From IMG/VR virus record IMGVR_UViG_3300023176_003965, positions 1 through 58,357 of that record: a DNA stretch of 58,357 nucleotides; one strand, given 5' to 3'. The notes beneath the pieces are model-generated. The model saw only the letters and a program-made list of their open reading frames with translations, searched no databases and had not been told where the DNA came from. Origin of the DNA: a virus. Position 1 is the first letter of the stretch; every line of letters starts with the position of its first letter. This document shows positions 5,758 to 13,463 of the stretch, piece by piece. Position numbers and translations under genes: made by a program.

Positions 5758-5922
5758 ATGGATGTAGAAAAAGTAAAACTGATTGTTAGAAACATGGAGT
5801 CTCTAGTCAGTCTTCTAAAGATTGAGATTGGTGAAGAAACTAATGTGGTCAAACTTGATGAACTTATTTCTGGAATGAAACAAGGTGAAAGTTATGAACC
5901 TGATTATTACGAGGAACCGTAA
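5758..5922 (+). CDS. Hypothetical acidic protein (54 aa)
   Basis: ATG 5758 opens a frame ending at TAA 5920-5922, which overlaps the next start (TAATG). The peptide is an amphipathic helix followed by an acidic tail (YEPDYYEEP). It is the first gene after the embedded promoter and begins the thyX-phoH run. A GGAGTG 5740-5745 may be the ribosome binding site. No family recognised. Confidence 0.6.
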   Translation: MDVEKVKLIVRNMESLVSLLKIEIGEETNVVKLDELISGMKQGESYEPDYYEEP

Positions 5923-6104
5923 TGTACGAAGAATTAGATTGTTTTGAAGAAGCATTAAAGCATTTTGGTACTAGAGTTGAAATCATCACTGCTATGGAAG
6001 TGTCTAAGCGTATTAGTGCCGAAGACGCATACCAGATGATTAAAGATGAACTGAAAGAAGTTAAAAAGTGTCGTAAATTTGTGAGGAAAGAGAACGAAGG
6101 ATGA
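5922..6104 (+). CDS. Hypothetical protein (60 aa)
   Basis: A charged, helical small protein (EELDCFEEALKHFGTRVEII then a basic end) coupled to the upstream gene by TAATG and to thyX by ATGA at 6101-6104. Resembles MazG-like or nucleotide-metabolism helper helices only superficially. No function assigned. Confidence 0.6.
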   Translation: MYEELDCFEEALKHFGTRVEIITAMEVSKRISAEDAYQMIKDELKEVKKCRKFVRKENEG

Positions 6105-6853
6105 AACCAGTAAAAGCAAAAGATCTTCTTGAAAAGGACCAGAATCTCAAGGTTGTAAGTCTTGGAGCAATCCCAAATCCTCAACAGATTGTATGGTATG
6201 CGGGAAAGCAAGATTACTCAGAAGAACCTATCTACACTAAAACTCCACCAGAAGAACAGAAGGCAGGGAAGTGGATTGTAGAGCAGTTGCTTGCAAACGA
6301 TAGAGGACACTATGGTCCTTTGGAGCATCCTGGACTGATTTTGAATGTGAGTGGTTACGTTCATAATGTGATGGTTCAGGCAAGAACTCATCGTGTGGGT
6401 GTGAGTTTTGATGTCCAGTCGCAACGATACACTGGTCGTCGTGTTCTCAAGGTTGCAGAGGGTGAACTGAGACCTGAGGATGTCTTCTACGTGCGTCCTG
6501 CGGGGTTCTACACCAACCGTAAGGGTAAGAAGTATGATTGGACTGAAGAAGACCGTGAAAGGAAGCTGGGACTCGCTCTGGCTGCTTGTAAGGAGTATGC
6601 AAATGACTATGAGCAAGGTAGGTGTGAGGAACACATCCGTGACTATCTTCCCCAAGGAATCCGTCAGGACTTTGTAGTTTCATTCAACCTTCGTTCTGTA
6701 TTGCATTTCCTTGACCTTCGGTCAAAACTTGATGCACAACTTGAGATTCAGGCACTCTGTGAGCAAATGTGTCCTATCATTCAAGAATGGGCACCAGAGG
6801 TTTGGGATTACTATGAGACCAAGCGTCTTCATAGGGCAAAACTTAGTCCATAA
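6101..6853 (+). CDS. thyX: Flavin-dependent thymidylate synthase ThyX (250 aa)
   Basis: ThyX makes dTMP from dUMP using FAD, NADPH and methylene-tetrahydrofolate, supplying thymidine for phage DNA synthesis. The signature RTHRVGVSFDVQSQRY (residues 95-110) matches the family motif RHRxxSxxxxSxRY, with a Thr in place of the second residue as in many cyanophage versions. Length is typical. The conserved C-terminal dUMP-binding region (FVVSFNLRSVLHFLDLRSK) is present. Coupled to the preceding small gene by ATGA; phoH lies one gene downstream. Confidence 0.95.
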   Translation: MKPVKAKDLLEKDQNLKVVSLGAIPNPQQIVWYAGKQDYSEEPIYTKTPPEEQKAGKWIVEQLLANDRGHYGPLEHPGLILNVSGYVHNVMVQARTHRVGVSFDVQSQRYTGRRVLKVAEGELRPEDVFYVRPAGFYTNRKGKKYDWTEEDRERKLGLALAACKEYANDYEQGRCEEHIRDYLPQGIRQDFVVSFNLRSVLHFLDLRSKLDAQLEIQALCEQMCPIIQEWAPEVWDYYETKRLHRAKLSP

Positions 6854-6856
6854 ATA
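6850..6856 (+). promoter_or_regulatory. Late-type promoter box ATAAATA
   Basis: ATAAATA overlaps the thyX stop codon (TAA 6851-6853) and lies about 29 bp before the TTG start at 6885. Confidence 0.5.
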
Positions 6857-6884
6857 ACGTATACGTTATTCAGGAGAATGAATT

Positions 6885-7133
6885 TTGGCAACATATCCCG
6901 TAGTCCATAAAGAGACTGGTGAACAAAAAGAAGTGAAGTTGAGTGTTCATGAATGGACGCAGTGGTGTAAAGACAATCCCGAATGGAAACGGGATTGGTC
7001 TGATCCTTCTACCGCACCTATGGCTACTGACGTAGGTGAGTGGAGGGATAAACTCGTCAATAAGCATCCAGGGTGGAATGAAGTGCTTAATAAAGTAAGC
7101 AAATCTCCAAAAGCAAACGTAAAGAAAATTTAA
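6885..7133 (+). CDS. FmdB-like conserved cyanophage protein, TTG start (82 aa)
   Basis: No in-frame ATG fits; TTG 6885 lies 8 nt after AGGAG (6872-6876) and gives a protein starting MATYPVVHKETGEQKEV, the shape of the small FmdB-type zinc-ribbon proteins (xxTYxFxxxxTGE). The cysteine pairs of a zinc ribbon are missing (a single Cys is present), so metal binding is unlikely. A PSTAP and GEWRDKLVNKHPGWNEVL region follows, conserved in my memory of cyanophage relatives. Possibly a virion or regulatory protein; function unknown. Confidence 0.65.
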   Translation: MATYPVVHKETGEQKEVKLSVHEWTQWCKDNPEWKRDWSDPSTAPMATDVGEWRDKLVNKHPGWNEVLNKVSKSPKANVKKI

Positions 7134-7142
7134 TTTTAAAAT

Positions 7143-7916
7143 ATGCCAAGAAAAAAGTCATCAGGTATCAGCACAAGTACAGTTCCATATGGTATGAGTA
7201 ATCGTGTTATGAAAAGAAAGAAACCGATCAATCTAGACTTTATTAAAAAGATTGATCCTTTGACTGATAATCAAAAAGAGTTATTTGATAAGTACAGTAA
7301 AGATCAAAACATCGTTGCTTATGGTGCTGCTGGTACAGGTAAGACTTTTATCACACTCTATAATGCACTTTTAGATGTTCTTGATGTAAAGACACCTTAT
7401 GAAAAAATTTACATCGTAAGGTCTCTTGTTGCTACTAGAGAGATTGGTTTTCTTCCTGGAGATCATGAAGATAAATCATCTCTTTATCAAATTCCTTACA
7501 AGAACATGGTAAAATACATGTTTGAGATGGCAGATGAAGCAGCAGCAGAAATGCTTTTTGCAAATCTGAAAACACAAGGAACTATTTCATTCTGGAGTAC
7601 CTCATTTATTCGGGGTACTACACTTGATAAGGCAATTATCATTGTTGATGAATTCCAGAACTTAAATTTCCACGAACTTGATTCAATTATCACTCGTGTT
7701 GGAGAAGACTCTAAGATTATGTTCTGTGGAGACGCAACTCAAACAGACCTCATCAAAGAAAGGGAAAAGAATGGAATCATTGACTTCATGAGAATTCTTC
7801 AGTCAATGCCATCAGTTGATATTATTGAATTTGGTGTTGAGGACATTGTTCGTTCTGGTCTATGTAAAGAATACTTAGTTGCAAAAGAGGAACTTAAAAC
7901 ACAACTGGATTTATGA
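7143..7916 (+). CDS. phoH: PhoH-like ATPase (257 aa)
   Basis: Contains a Walker A motif GAAGTGKT (residues 61-68) and Walker B IIIVDE (165-170) followed by FQNL, the arrangement of the PhoH/RecD-like helicase core. PhoH proteins are ATPases of the phosphate-starvation group and are widespread in cyanophages, where their role is still unclear. A basic N-terminal tail precedes the core. It overlaps the next gene by ATGA at 7913. Confidence 0.93.
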   Translation: MPRKKSSGISTSTVPYGMSNRVMKRKKPINLDFIKKIDPLTDNQKELFDKYSKDQNIVAYGAAGTGKTFITLYNALLDVLDVKTPYEKIYIVRSLVATREIGFLPGDHEDKSSLYQIPYKNMVKYMFEMADEAAAEMLFANLKTQGTISFWSTSFIRGTTLDKAIIIVDEFQNLNFHELDSIITRVGEDSKIMFCGDATQTDLIKEREKNGIIDFMRILQSMPSVDIIEFGVEDIVRSGLCKEYLVAKEELKTQLDL

Positions 7917-8581
7917 TTTTTGAACATGTTGATTTGAATCTCCCTCAACTTGAGAGGGAGCACATTGATGGAGTTCGTTTTTACAAAGTAAAAGGTGAAG
8001 AAGAACTCCAAAAATTTGTATCCATTACTTCTGTTATTAGTCATTATAAAAAAGACTTCTTTAATAAATGGAGAAAAAGAGTTGGTGTAGAAGAAGCAGA
8101 TAAGATTACTAAGAGAGCAACCAGTCGTGGGACAGATACCCATACACTGATTGAACACTTTCTGAAAAATGAAGAACTTCCTTCAGTTCAACCACTTTCA
8201 GAACTTCTTTTCAAGATTTCTAAACCAACTCTAAATCGTATAAATAACATTCATGCTCTAGAGGGAGCATTGTATAGCACTGTTCTTGGTATTGCTGGGA
8301 CTGTAGACTGTATTGCTGAGTTTGATGGAGAACTAGCAATCGTCGATTTTAAGACATCAGCAAAACCAAAACCGCGAGAGTGGATTGATGGATACTTTGT
8401 TCAGTGTTGTGCTTATGCTTGTATGCTTCACGAACTGACTGGACTTTCAGTCAAGAAATTTGTGATTATTATGGCATGTGAAAACGGAGAAGTTGAAGTA
8501 TACGAAGAGAGAGATAAGAAAAAATACCTTCGTATGTTAATTGAATACATCAATAAGTTTGTAAACGATAAGACTTCTTGA
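7913..8581 (+). CDS. PD-(D/E)XK exonuclease-like protein (222 aa)
   Basis: The core GTVDCIAEFDGELAIVDFKT has the order of a Cas4/RecB-type nuclease: an Asp in GTVD, then D in IVDFKTS with the catalytic Lys, followed by a Gln/Tyr-containing helix (FVQCCAYACML) typical of RecB-family nucleases. It probably degrades or trims DNA during replication or host genome breakdown (inference). Coupled to phoH by ATGA; its stop codon lies in the -35 box of the next promoter. Confidence 0.8.
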   Translation: MIFEHVDLNLPQLEREHIDGVRFYKVKGEEELQKFVSITSVISHYKKDFFNKWRKRVGVEEADKITKRATSRGTDTHTLIEHFLKNEELPSVQPLSELLFKISKPTLNRINNIHALEGALYSTVLGIAGTVDCIAEFDGELAIVDFKTSAKPKPREWIDGYFVQCCAYACMLHELTGLSVKKFVIIMACENGEVEVYEERDKKKYLRMLIEYINKFVNDKTS

Positions 8582-8606
8582 CCAAAGTATGTTATTATGG
8601 TAACAT
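8578..8606 (+). promoter_or_regulatory. Sigma70-like promoter for the gp33 operon
   Basis: TTGACC (8578-8583) contains the TGA stop of the preceding gene; after 17 bp comes TAACAT (8601-8606). It would drive gp33-gp59-DUF1825-gp32. Confidence 0.6.
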
Positions 8607-8631
8607 TTGATTAAATTATGGGAGAGACATT

Positions 8632-8922
8632 TTGCCAATCGACTTAATAAAATTAATGGAAATAGACTACAAAAAAGAACTATCAAAAGAGATTGAGTCA
8701 AAGTTTCTTTGCCCTTCAAAATTCGCTCAAGAAATTGAAGTAGTTGTAAAAGAAGAAAGCATGAGTTACATTGATGCTATAATTTTCTTTTGCGAAAAGA
8801 ATAAAATTGATTTGGAGTCCGTTCCTAAACTAATTCCAAAACCCCTCAAAGAAAAGATTAAATGCGAAGCAATTGATCTTAATTTCCTTAAACGAACATC
8901 GAGAGCTAGATTAAAATTTTGA
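8632..8922 (+). CDS. gp33: Late-promoter transcription coactivator gp33 (96 aa)
   Basis: Protein MPIDLIKLMEIDYKKELSKE... matches the gp33 coactivator of T4-like cyanophages, which bridges the phage late sigma (gp55), the sliding clamp and host RNA polymerase at late promoters. Length is near the family norm. The start is TTG 8632: the first in-frame ATG would remove the conserved MPIDLIKL start. GGGAGA lies 8-13 nt upstream. Directly adjacent to gp59, as in other T4-like phages. Confidence 0.85.
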   Translation: MPIDLIKLMEIDYKKELSKEIESKFLCPSKFAQEIEVVVKEESMSYIDAIIFFCEKNKIDLESVPKLIPKPLKEKIKCEAIDLNFLKRTSRARLKF

Positions 8923-9515
8923 AATTGGATCCTCATAACTGCTATAAAACATACTTAGCATTGAAAAATCATTTTACGAAAGATAGTTACGACTATCATA
9001 AGTATCATGGAAAAACTAGATCATCACTTCAATCATTTTACAAAAGAAAGGATAGATTCTTTTTTGAAAAGATGAGTCGCCAGAAGAGTGATCAAGAGAT
9101 TATGGAATTCTTTGTATCTAACTTTGCATCTTGTGATGATCCACAATCTCTTTGGATTGGTGAGATTATTAAAACTGGTGAATCTTCTTACACCGAATGG
9201 AAGAAAAAAAATCAAGCACTTTCTTATGTGTTTAAATCCGATGTTTACGAACTTTTTTCAGATAGTGACACACAAAAATTATTTGAAGTCAACGGTACTT
9301 CTCATCCATTAATTGTTAAAAAGTATCTAAGAAAAGAAATTACTCTAGAAACTTTGGTAATCTTAGATAAACTTTTGGGTCTTCGGAAGACTTATGATAA
9401 GAAACTAAAAGATCCTATCTGGGAATTTATTTCCATGAGAATTCGTAAATACTCTCCATTCATACATATTGATATATTCAAATACAAAAAAATTTTAAAG
9501 GAGTGTGTATCGTGA
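8919..9515 (+). CDS. gp59: Helicase loader gp59 (198 aa)
   Basis: gp59 loads the gp41 helicase onto forked DNA. The sequence follows T4 gp59 in order: NCYKTYLALKNHFTKDSYDY, YKRKDRFFFEKM, then the DDPQSLWIGEI segment and a helical C-terminal half. TTG 8919 overlaps the gp33 stop (TTGA), which fixes the start and implies coupled translation. It is slightly shorter than T4's 217 aa. Next to gp32, its binding partner. Confidence 0.88.
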   Translation: MKLDPHNCYKTYLALKNHFTKDSYDYHKYHGKTRSSLQSFYKRKDRFFFEKMSRQKSDQEIMEFFVSNFASCDDPQSLWIGEIIKTGESSYTEWKKKNQALSYVFKSDVYELFSDSDTQKLFEVNGTSHPLIVKKYLRKEITLETLVILDKLLGLRKTYDKKLKDPIWEFISMRIRKYSPFIHIDIFKYKKILKECVS

Positions 9516-9847
9516 GTTTTTTCGACTCAGAAATGGTAAGAGCAGAACTTGCAGAAATTTCTGAACTGCAAGAAGACGTTTATGGTAATGTCTTCGAGTT
9601 TTATCGTATGGATAAAGACCAGAAAATAAAGCATGTAAACCTCTTACAAAAACTTCTTGAGAAGCAAAGAGTTCTCTACACACGCATGAGTCTTTCTGAT
9701 GATCCAGAAGCAAAAGAAATGAAAGAACGAATTATAGATTCTGCTAAAATGATGGGACTGCAAGAAGGAATGGACATCTCATACATGTTTGGAAACATGG
9801 AGAAACTTCTGGAAACAATGAAAAAGGAGATTGACAAGCAATTATAA
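9512..9847 (+). CDS. DUF1825-like protein (111 aa), GTG start
   Basis: GTG 9512 follows AAAGGAG (9497-9503) and gives MSFFDSEMVRAELAEISELQ, the diagnostic start of the cyanobacterial DUF1825 family, continuing with a LYTRMSLSDDPEAKEM segment and a GMDISYMFGNMEKLLETMKKEI C-terminus in the same order. Family function is unknown; the protein is all-helical. Its position between gp59 and gp32 suggests a replication- or transcription-linked role acquired from the host (inference). Confidence 0.75.
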   Translation: MSFFDSEMVRAELAEISELQEDVYGNVFEFYRMDKDQKIKHVNLLQKLLEKQRVLYTRMSLSDDPEAKEMKERIIDSAKMMGLQEGMDISYMFGNMEKLLETMKKEIDKQL

Positions 9848-9932
9848 GCAGACTATAATACATTCAGCGGCTAGGAAATCCGCACCAAAGCTAATCCACA
9901 AAGGCCAAATACGTACAATACGAGGTAACAAA

Positions 9933-10901
9933 ATGTCTTTCGCAGATCTTAAAAAACAATCCCGTCTGGGTTCTCTTACTGAGAAGTTGGTAAAAGAAGT
10001 AGAGAAGTCCAATAAGAGTTCAGGCGGTGCTGATGAACGTTTCTGGAAACCAGAAATGGGTAAAGGTGGAACTGGTAGTGCAGTGATTCGCTTCCTTCCT
10101 CCCCCTGAAGGAGAAGATCTTCCATACGCAAAACTGTTTGCACATGGATTCCAAGGAATTGGTGGTTGGTACATCGAGAACTCTTTGACCACTCTGGGGC
10201 AAAAAGATCCCGTATCAGATTACAATCGTGAACTGTGGAACAGTGGAAGCGATGCTGATAAGGATACTGTTCGTAAGCAGAAGCGTAAACTGTCTTATTA
10301 CTCCAACATTTATGTTGTGAGGGATCCTCTGCATCCTGAGAATGAAGGCAAAGTTTTCCTCTTTAAGTATGGTAAGAAAATCTTTGATAAGATTCTTACT
10401 GCAATGCAACCTGAGTTTGATGATGAAGAACCAATCAATCCTTTTGACTTCTGGGAAGGTGCAAACTTCAAACTGAAGATTGTGAAGAAGGATGGATACT
10501 GGAACTATGATAACTCTGAGTTTGGTTCTCCTTCTGCTCTGTTGGATGATGACGATGCAATGGAAGCAATCTGGAAGAAAGAGTATTCTCTTGCTGACCT
10601 GGTTTCTCAGGATAAGTTCAAGACCTATGATGAACTTCAGAAGCGTCTGAACATGGTTCTGGGACTTGATAAAGTTGCTCCTAAGTCTGCATCACACGAT
10701 GAAGAGGAAGAGTATGAGTCCTATATGCCAAAGCGTACTAAGGAAGATGATGTTACAGAAGAACTGGAAGCGTCTTACCGTAAGAGTAAGCAACCCTCCG
10801 AACTTCCTGCCTCTATGAAGCAAGAACTGGATAATCTCAGTTCAAGTTCTGATGACGATGACGACATCATGGCGAAGTTCCAAGGACTTATGGATGACTG
10901 A
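9933..10901 (+). CDS. gp32: Single-stranded DNA-binding protein gp32 (322 aa)
   Basis: gp32 coats single-stranded DNA in replication and recombination. Order: basic N-terminus MSFADLKKQSRLGS for self-cooperativity, OB-fold core with AVIRFLPPPEG (residues 50-60), WYIENSLTTLG (79-89), LSYYSNIYVVRDPLHPENEG, and an acidic tail with Ser and Asp runs for protein contacts. ATG 9933 with GAGG upstream is chosen; a longer frame from 9831 adds an unrelated leader. Of the T4 zinc ligands only His71 remains; the three cysteines are replaced and the protein has no Cys at all. Confidence 0.95.
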   Translation: MSFADLKKQSRLGSLTEKLVKEVEKSNKSSGGADERFWKPEMGKGGTGSAVIRFLPPPEGEDLPYAKLFAHGFQGIGGWYIENSLTTLGQKDPVSDYNRELWNSGSDADKDTVRKQKRKLSYYSNIYVVRDPLHPENEGKVFLFKYGKKIFDKILTAMQPEFDDEEPINPFDFWEGANFKLKIVKKDGYWNYDNSEFGSPSALLDDDDAMEAIWKKEYSLADLVSQDKFKTYDELQKRLNMVLGLDKVAPKSASHDEEEEYESYMPKRTKEDDVTEELEASYRKSKQPSELPASMKQELDNLSSSSDDDDDIMAKFQGLMDD

Positions 10902-11654
10902 TCAACTATAGAGTTTAATATTATCTCCTTGCTTTAAGGTGTCACTCAAGAACTGGGTGGCACCTTTTTTGTATTTCATAATTCTAGTAATGTCATCTAA
11001 TATGATAGGAATGTATTCTTTTTTCGGAACATAAATTTGTCTTTTTTGATTTTCTTTTCTCTCTTCTACTTCTTTGAAGGTAATTGGATTAGTAATGTCT
11101 GCAACGAGGACATCATTACCAGTTCCTTCATCATAAAACTCTACAAAATAAGGAACTTTATTTTCATAATCTGGATTTGCAATGTAACCACCATCTTCAT
11201 CGATAATTGTTTTGCGATAATCAACGACTAAATTTGAAGAAAGACGAATGCCTTCAGGAACGATTACTTTTCCTACGGAATTTTTAACTTCTTCGGTTTC
11301 GTAGTGAGAAATAGAGTTTAATGCTTCGTAAGAACCATACTTTTCAAGCATAATGTTATCAAAGTTTTCATTTGCCATAGGCCATTCATCATAAACATTG
11401 AGAATGTTATTTGCTAAAAGAATTATCCAATCTAAGTTTGAGTCATTATAAAGTTTATATGCAACACTATCAGGTCTCTCATCACCAATGATAGAATATG
11501 GACTAAAGAAGTTTAAGTTCTCAAAAATTTCATCACGAATTTTAACTCTTTTAAATAAGTTTTTTACTTCAGTAAAATTACCAATGTTTTTACTGTTGTA
11601 ATTTCTATCAACGTATTTGAAGTTTGGAACTTGTCTGAAATATTGTCTTGCCAT
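10902..11654 (-). CDS. gp53: Baseplate wedge protein gp53 (250 aa)
   Basis: gp53 joins the wedges of the T4-type baseplate. N-terminus MARQYFRQVPNFKYVDRN, the SDLDWIILLANN-like stretch (NDSNLDWIILLANNILN) and the C-terminal RIMKYKKGATQFLSDTLKQ match cyanophage gp53 as I know it. The stop abuts the gp32 stop, tail to tail, with no spacer. It follows gp48 by one base and is probably co-transcribed from the late box at 12977-12984. Confidence 0.8.
   Translation of the reverse strand: MARQYFRQVPNFKYVDRNYNSKNIGNFTEVKNLFKRVKIRDEIFENLNFFSPYSIIGDERPDSVAYKLYNDSNLDWIILLANNILNVYDEWPMANENFDNIMLEKYGSYEALNSISHYETEEVKNSVGKVIVPEGIRLSSNLVVDYRKTIIDEDGGYIANPDYENKVPYFVEFYDEGTGNDVLVADITNPITFKEVEERKENQKRQIYVPKKEYIPIILDDITRIMKYKKGATQFLSDTLKQGDNIKLYS
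10936..10970 (+). terminator. gp32 terminator lying inside the antisense gp53 gene
   Basis: AAGGTG (10936-10941) pairs with CACCTT (10961-10966), extended inward by CAC/GTG with T-G pairs, followed by TTTTTT (10965-10970). It terminates the rightward gp32 transcript while coding for the C-terminal part of gp53 on the other strand. Confidence 0.8.
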
Positions 11655-11655
11655 T

Positions 11656-12963
11656 CTAGTATCCTATTGAGTGAGTTTCTCCTGGTGCTTCTTCATAATC
11701 ACTTTGATAGATTGGAGTGATTTCGCTAAATGCAAATTGTAAATCATATTGTATCATTGTACATTCTTTATCATCATAAGTCATGTATGTTCCTAAAGGA
11801 GTATAATTTACATTAAAAGTTTGTAGAGCACATGCTTTTCGTTTTACTTCACCTGGAGCAATTAGATTTAGTGATTGGTGTGTTTCACCAGTTCCCTTTT
11901 GATATTCAATCCAAAATACATCTGGTGCTTTTAAAAATAAATCTCCTCCTTTTCCTTTCACTGCCATGTGATACTTGAAGTATTTTATAATTCTTTTAAT
12001 ATCATTTGCTTCTGGTTCATCTCTTGCGGTCATTTTGAAAGTAAATGAAAATTGCCTAAGCTTTGGTTCTTTGAAGATTAATTCGAGGTTTGGATTGAAT
12101 ACTTGTTGAGTTGCTCTTGTAAACAAGTCCATGTTTCCACTTGCTGCTTGAGACGCTATAACATCAGCACTACTTGGGAGAAACTCGTTTACCTTTTTCT
12201 TTGCTTCAGCTGTTGCCGAATCCATGCCACCCTTTTCATCCTTCAAAAGGCCACTACCTAAGTTAAATAGTGTAGATTCTACTGGACCAATTTTACTATC
12301 ACCCCACCCAACTAAATTTGTATCTGAAATTGGTCCTTGAATAGAAACATAAACATCTCCACCAACAGCTTTGTATTCGATTGGATTTAGAATTCTTCTT
12401 TGCGCTAAAGATACCGCAGTAATTTTAATTCTATCTTGTTTAGTGTCTTTTATATCATTTGGATAAGTAACTAAATCTCCTTTTGGTATTGGGGATTTAG
12501 TTGAAACATTTTCTGTATCAAAGTTTATAAATGTAACTTGAGCACTACTGTTTGGGTTTTCTTTTTGATATTGAAAACCTTTATACTCTTTTTCTTTGCT
12601 TAATTCTTCTTTTTCTTCGGGTGTTGATGCCTCTTCTATAATGAAGAATGCTTGTTTTCTTGTTGTGTTTAGTGCTTTCTGTAGTGCTTCATTTCCTCCC
12701 TGTGTTCTTTTAAAATCGTCAAGATTTCTTTGAGTTTGTTCATTTGGAGGAACTATACTTCCATCTGCATTTGTTGTTTGTAATAATGACCTTGAGTTTA
12801 TTCCGAGAATTCCAGGACTTACAAAATATAGTTGTCTTTGACCAGTGGCAACATTAACTACGACAGCATACCTTGTTCCATCCTGAACAAATTCGGAAGA
12901 ATATTCTTCGGGTTTATTTAAATTTGGTGTACTCCAATCTTTTACTTGCGGTCTCGCTGCCAT
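11656..12963 (-). CDS. gp48: Baseplate tail-tube cap gp48 (435 aa)
   Basis: gp48 sits on the baseplate hub and starts the tail tube with gp54. The C-terminal half has the conserved pattern NPNLELIFKEPKLRQFSFTF...MTARDEPEANDIKRIIKYFK...DLFLKAPDVFWIEY and a YTPLGTYMTYDD end, as in T4 gp48 and related tube proteins. The N-terminal half is more variable and hydrophilic. It starts 13 nt after a minus-strand late box, without a clear Shine-Dalgarno. Confidence 0.85.
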   Translation of the reverse strand: MAARPQVKDWSTPNLNKPEEYSSEFVQDGTRYAVVVNVATGQRQLYFVSPGILGINSRSLLQTTNADGSIVPPNEQTQRNLDDFKRTQGGNEALQKALNTTRKQAFFIIEEASTPEEKEELSKEKEYKGFQYQKENPNSSAQVTFINFDTENVSTKSPIPKGDLVTYPNDIKDTKQDRIKITAVSLAQRRILNPIEYKAVGGDVYVSIQGPISDTNLVGWGDSKIGPVESTLFNLGSGLLKDEKGGMDSATAEAKKKVNEFLPSSADVIASQAASGNMDLFTRATQQVFNPNLELIFKEPKLRQFSFTFKMTARDEPEANDIKRIIKYFKYHMAVKGKGGDLFLKAPDVFWIEYQKGTGETHQSLNLIAPGEVKRKACALQTFNVNYTPLGTYMTYDDKECTMIQYDLQFAFSEITPIYQSDYEEAPGETHSIGY

Positions 12964-12976
12964 TACGCTTTTTAGT

Positions 12977-12984
12977 TATTTATA
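12977..12984 (-). promoter_or_regulatory. Late promoter box TATAAATA for gp48-gp53
   Basis: The minus strand reads TATAAATAAC just upstream of gp48. The box includes the TAA stop of gp4, so gene end and promoter share bases. Confidence 0.65.
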
Positions 12985-13429
12985 GGCCTAATTCATCTTC
13001 TGTGATTATCTTAAATTCTATCAATCTATCTTCGCACCATTCTTGTGCTGCTTTCCACTTCGCAAGATTTTTGTTATAAGTAAGAACTTCGTTAATGTAA
13101 GTTTTCTTTTGCTTACCTTTTGATTGTTTTGGTACAAGTGTCTGTCTTTTTGGCTTCACTTCTACCAAATACTTTTTAATTGCTCCACTACTTTCTTTTA
13201 TCTTTACAATAAAGTCGGGAAAGTATCTACGAACCTTATTTGTTGTTGGGTCGAAGTAGGGAATAAAAAACTCTTCCGAACCCCACTCTAAGATTTTATC
13301 GTTACGGTCACAGTATCTCATAAACTTAAGTTCCCAAGAAGACCTATAAACGATGTTTCTTGAGTCACCTTTGTATTTGTTAGGAAATCTTGGATGAAAT
13401 CTTCCTTGATGATATTTTCCTTCTCGCAT
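12980..13429 (-). CDS. gp4: Head completion protein gp4 (149 aa)
   Basis: Matches T4 gp4 (gp50/65), a nuclease-fold protein that completes DNA-filled heads. Motifs: YRSSWELKFMRYCDRN (residues about 28-43), then FIPYFDPTTNKVRRYFPDFIVK and YLVEVKPKRQT, which is a PD-(D/E)XK-like core with D in YFPDF and E-V-K. Length is as in T4. First gene of the minus-strand island, preceded by its own late box. Confidence 0.9.
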   Translation of the reverse strand: MREGKYHQGRFHPRFPNKYKGDSRNIVYRSSWELKFMRYCDRNDKILEWGSEEFFIPYFDPTTNKVRRYFPDFIVKIKESSGAIKKYLVEVKPKRQTLVPKQSKGKQKKTYINEVLTYNKNLAKWKAAQEWCEDRLIEFKIITEDELGL

Positions 13430-13453
13430 ACATAATATATAAGAACCAAAAAG

Positions 13454-13461
13454 TATTTATA
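13454..13461 (-). promoter_or_regulatory. Late promoter box TATAAATA for gp4
   Basis: TATTTATA on the plus strand, read leftward as TATAAATA, lies 24 bp before the gp4 start and only 2 bp before the start of gp54 on the opposite strand. Confidence 0.6.
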
Positions 13462-13463
13462 AA

